A DNA stretch of 64,000 nt. Source: Lutibacter sp. Lineage in GTDB: Bacteria > Bacteroidota > Bacteroidia > Flavobacteriales > Flavobacteriaceae. The stretch lies in contig NZ_JAUYUD010000095.1 in assembly GCF_030692605.1 (NCBI RefSeq), forward strand, positions 1 to 64,000, read 5' to 3'. The notes beneath the pieces were generated by a model. It did no database searches. It worked only from the letters and a program-made list of their open reading frames with translations, and had not been told where the DNA came from. Below, in pieces: positions 27,567-34,794 of this stretch. The translations under genes and the position numbers were made by a program. Within the stretch, counting starts at the first letter, position 1. The number at the start of each line of letters is the position of its first letter.

Positions 27567-27764
27567 TTAAGCTTGAATAATTTCTTCTGAATCTATTACG
27601 ATTTGACCTCTATAATAAAGTTTTCCTTCGTGCCAATGTGCTCTATGGTATAAATGAGCTTCACCCGTTGTAGGATCTATTGCAACTTGAGGAGCCACAG
27701 CTTTGTAATGAGTTCTTCTTTTATCTCTTCTCGTTTTCGATATTTTTCTTTTAGGATGTGCCAT
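27567..27764 (-). CDS. rpmF: 50S ribosomal protein L32
   Basis: L32, 65 residues. The basic N-terminus [19 protein letters not shown] is the family signature. The C-terminal half ([13 protein letters not shown] type) lacks the zinc-binding cysteines of some L32 proteins, as usual in Bacteroidota. It overlaps the 3' end of the upstream yceD-like gene by 14 bases, the widespread yceD-rpmF pair. Confidence 0.93.
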   Translation of the reverse strand: MAHPKRKISKTRRDKRRTHYKAVAPQVAIDPTTGEAHLYHRAHWHEGKLYYRGQIVIDSEEIIQA

Positions 27765-28335
27765 TGGTTGTATTTTTATCTATTTGTATATTTTTTAATT
27801 TACTCCAAACAGGATTTATTTCCTTGTCTGTTTCGGCTTCTGCCTCTTGTTCTTGCTCTAATTCTTCATGTGATTGAAGTTCAAACTCTTTCAATTTATC
27901 AAGTATTTCCGAACTTAACGAGCCGTCTAAAACTCCTGGATGAATTCTTTTAAATGGTATTGCTAAAGCAATTGCTTCATATATATATTGTGCAACATTT
28001 ACTTTAAAATCCATATGAGGTAAAATCAATAATTCCTCATTCTCATCATTGTATTCTTCACCAAATTTAATAATTAAATTCAATTCATCTTTAATAGAAT
28101 AATGGTATAACTCATTTGTTAGATCACAGGCAAGCTCGACCCATCCATTAAAATTGAACGTTAATTCAAAAATAGTTGCCTTTTTTAAAAAAGACAAATT
28201 CACGGTTACTTCAGAATTATTAAACTCTTCGTACTTAAAAAAATCAAAGAACTTTTGTTCAATTATGTATTCAAACTGATGGATTCCTTCTTTTAATCCT
28301 ACAAAAGAAATATCAAACTCCTTTAAATCTTTCAT
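27751..28335 (-). CDS. YceD/DUF177-family protein
   Basis: 194 residues of the DUF177 family (YceD in E. coli), almost always encoded just ahead of L32 and linked to large-subunit rRNA maturation. The recognisable part is the region with CDLTNEL (residues about 72-78) and the C-terminal PFKRIHPG. The cysteine motif of other YceD proteins is reduced to a single Cys. The acidic C-terminal tail ([12 protein letters not shown] type) overlaps the start of rpmF. Confidence 0.8.
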   Translation of the reverse strand: MKDLKEFDISFVGLKEGIHQFEYIIEQKFFDFFKYEEFNNSEVTVNLSFLKKATIFELTFNFNGWVELACDLTNELYHYSIKDELNLIIKFGEEYNDENEELLILPHMDFKVNVAQYIYEAIALAIPFKRIHPGVLDGSLSSEILDKLKEFELQSHEELEQEQEAEAETDKEINPVWSKLKNIQIDKNTTNGTS

Positions 28336-28358
28336 ATTAGAACTTCAATTTGAGCGTG

Positions 28359-28377
28359 CAAAGATATAATTATATCT
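28359..28377 (-). promoter_or_regulatory. yceD-rpmF promoter with overlapping 16-bp palindrome
   Basis: On the minus strand TATCTTTG (28366-28359) matches the -7 consensus, with TTTA about 19 bases upstream. A perfect palindrome, AGATATAATTATATCT (28362-28377), overlaps it. It could be an operator, but AT-rich palindromes of this size also arise by chance in such DNA. Confidence 0.45.
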
Positions 28378-28404
28378 ATAAATATTAAAATTTTTTTTGA
28401 AAAT

Positions 28405-29457
28405 TTAATGATCTTCCTTTTGAACGCTAATTTTTAAAGTGTTTTCAATCAAACTTTTATATTCAGTTCTTGTTTTATAAACTTTTAAAGCAGTAAAAAC
28501 CGCTTCTTTAAAAGAATTTATATTGGCTTTATTTTTACCTGCTATTTCATAAGCAGTACCGTGATCGGGTGATGTTCTAATCTTATCCAATCCTGCAGTA
28601 TAATTTACACCTTCTCCAAATGACAGTGTTTTAAAGGGCGCAAGCCCTTGATCGTGGTACATTGCCAAAATAGCATCGAAATTTTTATAATTGCCTGAAC
28701 CGAAGAAACTATCTGCTGCATAAGGTCCATAAATTAATTTACCTTCCTGCTGGATTTCAGCAAGAGTTGGTCTTATAATTTCATCATCTTCAGAACCTAT
28801 TACACCATTATCTCCACAATGCGGATTTAAACCTAAAACTGCAATTTTTGGTTTTGTAATGGCAAAATCGCGAATAAGTGTTTTGTGCAGAATTTCAACT
28901 TTCTTTTTTATTAATGCTGAAGTTACCTCAGATGCAATTTTTGAAACTGGAATGTGACCAGTTATAAGTCCTATTTTTAAATTTTCAGACATTAAAATCA
29001 TTAAACTTTCTCCGTCTATTTTAGACTCTAAATATTCAGTATGACCAGGAAATTTAAAATTTTCTGATTGAATGTTATCCTTATTAATAGGTGCCGTAAT
29101 CAACACTCCAATTTCATTAACTAATAATGCATTGGTTGCTGCTTCTAGTGATTTAAAAGCATATGCTCCTGCTTCTTTCGATATTTCCCCAGGATTAATT
29201 TCAAATTCTTCGTTCCACAAATTAAGCACGTTTAATTTTCCATCAATAGCATTCTCAACTCTTTTAATACCATTAATTTGTATGTCGAAATCAATAAACT
29301 TTTTATAGGCCGAAATCAGTTTGGCAGAAGCAAAAATAACAGGCGTACAAAAATCAAACATTCGTTTGTCTGAAAAGGTTTTTAAGATAATTTCTATACC
29401 TATTCCATTATAATCTCCAATAGAAATACCAAGTATTATTTTTTCAGAATTGTCCAT
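28405..29457 (-). CDS. pdxA: 4-hydroxythreonine-4-phosphate dehydrogenase
   Basis: PdxA, 350 residues, oxidising 4-phosphohydroxy-L-threonine in the DXP-dependent vitamin B6 pathway. Seen: ISIGDYNGIGIEI at the start, VLITAPINKDNI, the metal-ligand FPGHTEYLE, AVLGLNPHCGDNGVIG, and AMYHDQGLAPFK near the C-terminus, then TSPDHGTAYEIAGK. It stands upstream of the fatty-acid/L32 genes as in many flavobacteria, but the 69-base gap holds a separate promoter. It is divergent from the riboflavin synthase gene. Confidence 0.93.
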   Translation of the reverse strand: MDNSEKIILGISIGDYNGIGIEIILKTFSDKRMFDFCTPVIFASAKLISAYKKFIDFDIQINGIKRVENAIDGKLNVLNLWNEEFEINPGEISKEAGAYAFKSLEAATNALLVNEIGVLITAPINKDNIQSENFKFPGHTEYLESKIDGESLMILMSENLKIGLITGHIPVSKIASEVTSALIKKKVEILHKTLIRDFAITKPKIAVLGLNPHCGDNGVIGSEDDEIIRPTLAEIQQEGKLIYGPYAADSFFGSGNYKNFDAILAMYHDQGLAPFKTLSFGEGVNYTAGLDKIRTSPDHGTAYEIAGKNKANINSFKEAVFTALKVYKTRTEYKSLIENTLKISVQKEDH

Positions 29458-29476
29458 AAATAAGGTTAATTATATG

Positions 29477-29499
29477 TATTTTTGAATGGGTCAAAAGTA
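29477..29499. promoter_or_regulatory. Divergent -7 elements of ribE and pdxA
   Basis: TATTTTTG (29477-29484, plus strand) lies 37 bases before ribE. TACTTTTG (29499-29492, minus strand) lies 34 bases before pdxA. Both fit TAnnTTTG; -33 matches are weak. The elements are only seven bases apart, so the two promoters probably compete. Confidence 0.4.
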
Positions 29500-29521
29500 A
29501 TCAAATAAAATTGAAAAAAAT

Positions 29522-30106
29522 ATGTTTACAGGAATTATAGAAACTTTAGGTGTTATTAAAAATTTAGTGCAAGAAGGTGATAATTTACACATTACTATAG
29601 AAAGCACTATCGCATCCGAATTAAAAATAGATCAAAGTGTAGCGCATAACGGCGTTTGTTTAACTACCGTTGCAACTAATAATAATAAATATACGGTAAC
29701 CGCTATAAAAGAAACCATCGATAAATCCAATTTTAAGAATTTAACCATTGGAGATAAAATTAACCTTGAAAGAGCTATGATTTTAGGTGATCGGTTAGAC
29801 GGGCATATTGTTCAAGGACACGTAGATCAAACAGCTATTTGCACTACTATTGAAGAGCAAAATGGAAGTTGGTTTTATACTTTTGAATATGACAAAGCAT
29901 TGAGCAATATTACTATTGAAAAAGGTTCCATAACTGTAAATGGAGTAAGTTTAACTGTGGTTAATTCTGGCGAAAGCACTTTTTCTGTGGCTATAATACC
30001 ATATACGCAAGAACATACTAATTTTCACACTTTTAAAAAAGGTACGATTGTAAATTTAGAGTTTGATGTAATTGGAAAATATGTAGCCAAATTATTGGTA
30101 AAATAA
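29522..30106 (+). CDS. ribE: Riboflavin synthase, alpha subunit
   Basis: 194 residues with the expected two tandem lumazine-binding domains. The first begins MFTGIIETLGVIKNL with SVAHNGVCLTTV; the second repeats it with VDQTAICTTIEEQNGSWFYT and GSITVNGVSLTVVN. It dismutates two 6,7-dimethyl-8-ribityllumazines into riboflavin. No other rib genes are nearby. Confidence 0.94.
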   Translation: MFTGIIETLGVIKNLVQEGDNLHITIESTIASELKIDQSVAHNGVCLTTVATNNNKYTVTAIKETIDKSNFKNLTIGDKINLERAMILGDRLDGHIVQGHVDQTAICTTIEEQNGSWFYTFEYDKALSNITIEKGSITVNGVSLTVVNSGESTFSVAIIPYTQEHTNFHTFKKGTIVNLEFDVIGKYVAKLLVK

Positions 30107-30108
30107 AG

Positions 30109-30282
30109 TTAGTTTTTCTTTTTTAAATTAAAAACACCATAAACCAAACCGGCAGCAAGCAAATAAAGCAACCCTCCATCAATAGGCAAACCAACAGGTA
30201 TTGGTGGTTGAGCAATAATGACTGTTTTTAAAAATAAAAAAAAGCAAATACTTAGAAAGTATTTATTTATTTTAAGTTTCAT
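30109..30282 (-). CDS. Very small PID-CTERM-type sorting-signal protein
   Basis: 57 residues from ATG 30282: a signal peptide (MKLKINKYFLSICFFLFLKT followed by VIIAQ), then about ten residues (PPIPVGLPIDGG), a hydrophobic helix (LLYLLAAGLVYGV) and a basic tail FNLKKKN. PIDGGL-hydrophobic-KK is the pattern I know as the PID-CTERM sorting domain of flavobacteria, normally at the end of larger secreted proteins. Here almost nothing but the signal is left. The frame is open further upstream, to 30321, but that would bury the signal peptide. Function unknown. Confidence 0.6.
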   Translation of the reverse strand: MKLKINKYFLSICFFLFLKTVIIAQPPIPVGLPIDGGLLYLLAAGLVYGVFNLKKKN

Positions 30283-30640
30283 TTTGGGGTTGGGGTTACA
30301 ATTTTTATTACATAATTTCAAATCATAGAATTTAACAAATGTACTAATTTTATAATATGGAACGAAAAACTTTATGAATTGTTATGCTGTTTAGGTTTTA
30401 TAATGTTAGATAATTTGATAAAAAAGAGTCAAAAACAAGGTCAATTTATTGTTTAATAATTATCCAACTTGGTGTTATTTAACTTTTTCAAGACCAAAAT
30501 AACGCAAATATAATTTTTTAGAATCTGTGCAAAAATTAAATTGTTTTTATTAAGAAATAAAACTGTCTTCCTTTTTTTGATGACAAATTATAATCATAAT
30601 TGAATTACATTTATATATTTACTGCAAAATAATTTAAAAA
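30283..30640. promoter_or_regulatory. Intergenic region: minus-strand promoters and one palindromic repeat
   Basis: No gene is visible in these 358 bases. It holds a minus-strand -7 element TACATTTG (30343-30336) for the PID-CTERM gene. It also holds an excellent second minus-strand promoter, TTTG (30533-30530), 17 bases, TATATTTG (30512-30505), and between them the repeat at 30413-30435. TATATTTA (30614-30621) may serve the plus-strand symporter. Confidence 0.5.
30413..30435. repeat. Short palindromic repeat, copy 2
   Basis: ATTTGA, TAAAAAAGAG, TCAAAAA: the same element as 27491-27517, with one base fewer in the centre. TTTGA and TCAAA are inverted copies. Confidence 0.45.
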
Positions 30641-31900
30641 ATGGAATCAAAAAATAAAAATATAGTTTCAGGTAGTTTTTTAAAAAATTACAGTAGTATT
30701 TTATTGCTTTTAGGCGGTATTGTAGTTGGAAGTATTTTAGGTTTAATTTATGGAAAAGACGTGTTAATCATAAAACCATTGGGTGATATTTTTCTAAACT
30801 TATTATTTACGGCTATTATTCCACTTATATTTTTTACAATCGCTTCTTCCATTGCTACGTTAGATAAAACAGGGAAACTTGGAAAATTATTTGGTGTTGT
30901 TATAGTTGTTTTCTTAGGTACTATACTTATTTCATCTGTTTTAATGATAATTGGCGTTTTGATTTTTCCAATACATCAAGACATTATTTTATCTGAACTT
31001 CCAATAGAAAGCATTGAATTAGGAAGCCCAGGCTCGCAAATTACACAGTTGCTTACTACCAATGATTTTTTTGAATTATTATCACGAAAAAACATGTTAG
31101 CTTTAATATTATTCTCCTTTTTAGTGGGTTTTGCTACATTACAATCTGGAGAAAAAGGGCACTATTTTAAGAATTTTTTGAAGTCAGGTGATGAAGTAAT
31201 GAAACAATTGCTTCATATAATAATGAAAACTGCACCAATAGGATTAGGTGCCTATTTTGCCTACCAAGTAGGAATTTTTGGTCCCCAATTATTTGGCGCG
31301 TATGCAAAACCTTTAGGACTTTATTATGGCGTAAGTATTTTTTATTTTATCGTATTTTTTAGTTTCTATGCCTTTTTGGCTGGTGGGAGACATAGCTTAG
31401 GTGTTTTTTGGAAAAATAATATTACTCCATCATTAACTGCTTTAGGAACATGCAGCAGTATTGCAACCATACCAGCGAATTTAGAAGCTGCTGAGGATAT
31501 GAAAATTCCATCTTACATTAGCAACGTTACAATTCCGTTGGGAGCACCTTTACATAAAGATGGTTCTGCCATGTCGTCCATTATTAAAATTGCTGTTCTT
31601 TTTGCAATGTTTGGTAAAGATTTTACAGATCCAAGCACACTTCTTTTAGCATTAGGGATTACGGTAATAGTATCTGTGGTTGAAGGTGGGATTCCAAATG
31701 GTGGTTATATTGGCGAAGTACTGGCAATTACAGTTTATGGTTTCCCAATGGAGCAAGCTTTACCAGCTGCTATGATTATTGGAACCTTAGTTGATCCAGT
31801 TGCCACTTTATTGAATGCTAATGGCGACTTAGTTTCTGCAATGGTTGTTGCTCGAATTTCAGAAGGTAAAAAATGGTTATCAAAAACTGCTAATCTTTAA
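30641..31900 (+). CDS. Dicarboxylate/amino acid:cation symporter (SLC1/DAACS family)
   Basis: Inner-membrane transporter, 419 residues, with about eight helices and two re-entrant hairpins. Family blocks: NLLFTAIIPLIFFTIASSIA (about 60-80), the serine-rich TALGTCSSIATIPANLEAAE, NVTIPLGAPLHKDGSAMSSI (the NMDGT-like motif is reduced to HKDGSA), and ILDP-like IIGTLVDPVATLLNANGD. GltP/DctA homologues import glutamate, aspartate or C4-dicarboxylates with Na+ or H+; the substrate is not clear here. Confidence 0.88.
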   Translation: MESKNKNIVSGSFLKNYSSILLLLGGIVVGSILGLIYGKDVLIIKPLGDIFLNLLFTAIIPLIFFTIASSIATLDKTGKLGKLFGVVIVVFLGTILISSVLMIIGVLIFPIHQDIILSELPIESIELGSPGSQITQLLTTNDFFELLSRKNMLALILFSFLVGFATLQSGEKGHYFKNFLKSGDEVMKQLLHIIMKTAPIGLGAYFAYQVGIFGPQLFGAYAKPLGLYYGVSIFYFIVFFSFYAFLAGGRHSLGVFWKNNITPSLTALGTCSSIATIPANLEAAEDMKIPSYISNVTIPLGAPLHKDGSAMSSIIKIAVLFAMFGKDFTDPSTLLLALGITVIVSVVEGGIPNGGYIGEVLAITVYGFPMEQALPAAMIIGTLVDPVATLLNANGDLVSAMVVARISEGKKWLSKTANL

Positions 31901-31993
31901 ATTGATAAAACAAGTTAAAAATATCTAGCCTTTTCAAATTAAATATAGCTAACTCACAGTCTCTTTTTTTAAAACAATTAAGTCATTTCAAAA

Positions 31994-32024
31994 AAAAAGT
32001 TACGCTATTGAAACGTAACTTTTT
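31994..32024. terminator. Bidirectional terminator between the symporter and the tRNA
   Basis: AAAAAGTTACG (31994-32004) pairs perfectly with CGTAACTTTTT (32014-32024), 9-base loop. A runs and T runs flank it on both sides. It serves the plus-strand symporter gene and the minus-strand tRNA. Confidence 0.8.
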
Positions 32025-32034
32025 AACTTCTATG

Positions 32035-32108
32035 TGGTCCCACTTGGGCTCGAACCAAGGACCACCTGATTATGAGTCAGGTGCTCTAACCAACTGAGCT
32101 ATGGGACC
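32035..32108 (-). tRNA. tRNA with CAT anticodon (Met or lysidine-type Ile2)
   Basis: A 74-base cloverleaf: acceptor GGTCCCA/TGGGACC, D-arm GCTCAGTTGGTTAGAGC, anticodon loop CTCATAA on a CCTGA/TCAGG stem, and T-arm with GGTTCGAGCC. CCA is not encoded. The C4-G69 and C5-G68 pairs favour Ile2 (a TilS substrate), but elongator Met cannot be ruled out; it is not an initiator. Confidence 0.93.
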
Positions 32109-32209
32109 TAAATTTAGGATGCAAAAATAATACATATTTATGGTATGAACAATTTATTTTTCAGAAAAAATAATTAATTATTTTTTTATCTTAGCAACAA
32201 ACTTCTAAT

Positions 32210-32728
32210 ATGAACAAAATTATAATTTTACTCACTTTTATAAGTTTCACATCACTGATTGTAGTTGGTCAAAATTCTGAGTTGGCACCTCATCGATTTA
32301 TGGATGATGTTCGGTTTGGTGGTGGTATAAATATGTCTTTTGGAACTAATTACACCACTTTTTCAATTTCTCCAAGTGCCCTTTACGATTTTTCTAATTC
32401 TTTTGCAGCTGGGTTTGGTTTAAAATATGTGTATGTTAAAACAAAATCCGGGTATGAATCTACTACCAACATATTTGGAGGAAGCATTATTGCCTTATAC
32501 AAACCTGCTTCTAATTTTCAAATTTCAAGTGAATTTGAACAATTAAAGATGGATAAGAAATTTTATTTCCCTGAAAATGTTTCTGCTTGGCAACCTGCAT
32601 GGTACTTTGGAATAGAATATGTAACAGGAAATATTGCTATGGGATTGAGATATGATGTTTTATTTGATAAACAAGAAAATTTATTATATTCTTCTGCTTT
32701 AAGTCCAGTATTTAGAGTTTACTTTTAA
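32210..32728 (+). CDS. Small outer-membrane barrel-like protein
   Basis: 172 residues with a signal peptide (MNKIIILLTFISFTSLIVVG, then Q) and alternating strand pattern: RFGGGINMSFGTNYTTFS, AAGFGLKYVYVKTK, FQISSEFEQLKMD, NIAMGLRYDVLF, and a C-terminal FRVYF ending in an aromatic residue, as for outer-membrane barrels. Flavobacterial homologues are, as I recall, sometimes labelled alpha-ketoglutarate decarboxylase; nothing here supports an enzyme. It overlaps the convergent gene by 17 bases. A near-consensus TATCTTAG precedes it. Confidence 0.55.
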   Translation: MNKIIILLTFISFTSLIVVGQNSELAPHRFMDDVRFGGGINMSFGTNYTTFSISPSALYDFSNSFAAGFGLKYVYVKTKSGYESTTNIFGGSIIALYKPASNFQISSEFEQLKMDKKFYFPENVSAWQPAWYFGIEYVTGNIAMGLRYDVLFDKQENLLYSSALSPVFRVYF

Positions 32729-33056
32729 ACCATACTTTTTGAAATTCTCGTTTTAAAATAACGAATGAAATTTGATCGACAGCCTCATTCATATTTTCAA
32801 ATTGAATTTGGCTGAGTTCTTTTTCCGAAACATCAATTCTATATAACAGATTTAAGTAGCCGTCGTAATTAGTTGCAATCAATTTAACTAATACTGTTTT
32901 TAACTTTTCCTTTAATTCTTCAGGAGAAATAGTTTCATGAAATTGTTCTTCAAGGTTTGCTAAAAGAAAATCCTTGTTCAATTGCCCTACCAACTTTGTA
33001 AATAAACTTTCCGCAACACTTTTTTCTAATAATAAATCTGAGTTTAAGGCTAACAT
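32712..33056 (-). CDS. Small conserved protein coupled to polyprenyl synthase
   Basis: 114 residues, acidic, predicted all-helical, no signal peptide or membrane segment; I do not recognise a family. Its ATG overlaps the stop of the upstream prenyltransferase gene by one base (TAATG), so the two are translationally coupled. The 3' end overlaps the convergent barrel gene by 17 bases. Confidence 0.6.
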   Translation of the reverse strand: MLALNSDLLLEKSVAESLFTKLVGQLNKDFLLANLEEQFHETISPEELKEKLKTVLVKLIATNYDGYLNLLYRIDVSEKELSQIQFENMNEAVDQISFVILKREFQKVWFKSKL

Positions 33057-34027
33057 TACACACTTCTTTTCATTAGTGTTTTTCCGAAATTTTTTAAAAC
33101 CTCCTTCTTATCTTCAGTTATAGAAAGCTGATCTAAAAAACTAAATGCCTTTTGGGTATACTGTTTTATTTCTTGAATAGTTTGTTCGGAAACTTGGTTT
33201 CTTTTAAAAATATTGGTTACCGCTTCAACTTTTTCATCAACTCTTGAATTTGAACCATACCAGTGCAACAAATCATTCTTATCTACATCATTTGCAATTT
33301 CTAAACATTTTAAAAATAAAAAAGTTTTTTTATTTTCTAAAATATCACCTCCTATTTGCTTACCAAAAATTTTGGAATCTCCAAAAGTGTCTAAATAATC
33401 GTCTTGCAATTGAAAAGCAATTCCTAAGTTTAACCCAAAATTATAAATAGCCTCAGCCTCTTTTGTTTTTGCATTTGCAATTATAGCACCCATTTGCATA
33501 GCAACAGCAACTAAAATAGATGTTTTATAAGTAATCATTTTAATATACTCAACAATTGTAACATCATTTCTAGTTTCAAAATCTACATCAAATTGTTGTC
33601 CTTCACAAACCTCCAAAGCGGCTTTATTAAAAACATAAAGCAACTCACTTTGCAATTGTGGTTCATAACTTTCAAAACATTTATAAGCCATAATCATCAT
33701 AGCATCACCCGATAAAATTCCTGTATTTACATCCCACTTTTTATGCACAGTTTCCTCTCCTCTTCTTAATGGAGCATTATCCATAATATCATCATGTATT
33801 AAGGTGAAATTATGAAAAACCTCAACCGCAAGAGCAGCATCAAAAGATTTATTGTAGTCTCCATTAAATAAATCACAGGTCAGTATGGTTAAAATTGGGC
33901 GCAATTTTTTACCACCTAACTGCAACATATAATAAACAGGGTTGTATAAATTAACTGGCTCTTTAACAATTACTTGTGAGTTTAAATAGGTTAAAAAATC
34001 TTCTTTATAGGTATCAACGGTTTGCAT
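33056..34027 (-). CDS. Polyprenyl diphosphate synthase (isoprenyl synthase family)
   Basis: 323 residues, trans-type prenyltransferase. First Asp-rich motif LIHDDIMDNAPLRRG, second AFQLQDDYLDTFGD, plus KKLRPILT and the GGDIL-type loop. These make FPP, GGPP or longer chains from IPP; the length and motif surroundings do not settle the product. ATG 34027 was chosen over an ATG ten codons upstream because it aligns with the family N-terminus MQTVDTYKEDFLTYL. Confidence 0.88.
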   Translation of the reverse strand: MQTVDTYKEDFLTYLNSQVIVKEPVNLYNPVYYMLQLGGKKLRPILTILTCDLFNGDYNKSFDAALAVEVFHNFTLIHDDIMDNAPLRRGEETVHKKWDVNTGILSGDAMMIMAYKCFESYEPQLQSELLYVFNKAALEVCEGQQFDVDFETRNDVTIVEYIKMITYKTSILVAVAMQMGAIIANAKTKEAEAIYNFGLNLGIAFQLQDDYLDTFGDSKIFGKQIGGDILENKKTFLFLKCLEIANDVDKNDLLHWYGSNSRVDEKVEAVTNIFKRNQVSEQTIQEIKQYTQKAFSFLDQLSITEDKKEVLKNFGKTLMKRSV

Positions 34028-34116
34028 ACAATTTAATTTTGAGTAAAAATACATCATTCATTTCAACTTTAAAATAAAGATATTCTCATTCATTTAAAAA
34101 AATATTTAAAAACTAT

Positions 34117-34157
34117 GGAAACTTATTTGGTGTTTAAAGTTTCCTTTTTTATATTTG
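34117..34157 (+). promoter_or_regulatory. Promoter and candidate operator of the TetR-efflux operon
   Basis: TTTG (34126-34129), 20 bases, TATATTTG (34150-34157). A perfect inverted repeat, GGAAACTT (34117-34124) and AAGTTTCC (34137-34144), covers the -33 element and ends 6 bases before the -7 element. Binding there would block polymerase; the first gene of the operon encodes a TetR protein. Confidence 0.6.
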
Positions 34158-34186
34158 CACACTATTTTAAATAAAATTCAATAATT

Positions 34187-34792
34187 ATGAAGTGTGAAAT
34201 TCTTCAAAAAGCTGGAGAAATTTTTCTAAAACTCGGTTTTAAAAGTGTAACCATGGACGATATTGCCAATGAATTAGCTATATCAAAAAAAACTATCTAT
34301 AAACACTTCAAAAATAAAGAAGAATTAGTAGATGAAACCACCGTGCATTTACATGATATAATGCATAAATCTGTACTATGCATTTGTGAGAAAGGATTCA
34401 ATGCCATTCAAGAAAATTTTGAAATTAAAAAAATGTTTAAAGATTTAATGAAAAATTCTGATGATTCACCAATATATCAACTTAAAAAATTCTATCCAAA
34501 AACATATACTAGAATGATGGAAAAAGAATTTTCTATGTTTAAAGATTGCATTTTAAATAATATTGAAAAAGGTATTGAAGAAGGTTTGTACAGAAAAGAA
34601 ATAGACAAAGATCTTACTACAAAATTTTATTTTTCATTAGCTATGAGCGTTCACGATTCCTCTTTGTATACCTACAATAAAAACACATTAAACAAATTAG
34701 AAACCAATGTTCTTGAATATCATACAAGAGCTATTGCAACATTAAAAGGATTACAAATTTTAGAAGAACAATTAAAACAAAACGAATTTTAA
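34187..34792 (+). CDS. TetR/AcrR family transcriptional regulator
   Basis: 201 residues. The N-terminal helix-turn-helix reads LKLGFKSVTMDDIANELAIS and KKTIYKHFKNKEELV; the C-terminal ligand-binding domain is helical and variable. It is the first gene of an efflux operon (2-base gap to tolC-like), so it probably represses itself and the pump genes through the palindrome at 34117-34144. The inducing ligand is unknown. Confidence 0.9.
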   Translation: MKCEILQKAGEIFLKLGFKSVTMDDIANELAISKKTIYKHFKNKEELVDETTVHLHDIMHKSVLCICEKGFNAIQENFEIKKMFKDLMKNSDDSPIYQLKKFYPKTYTRMMEKEFSMFKDCILNNIEKGIEEGLYRKEIDKDLTTKFYFSLAMSVHDSSLYTYNKNTLNKLETNVLEYHTRAIATLKGLQILEEQLKQNEF

Positions 34793-34794
34793 GA

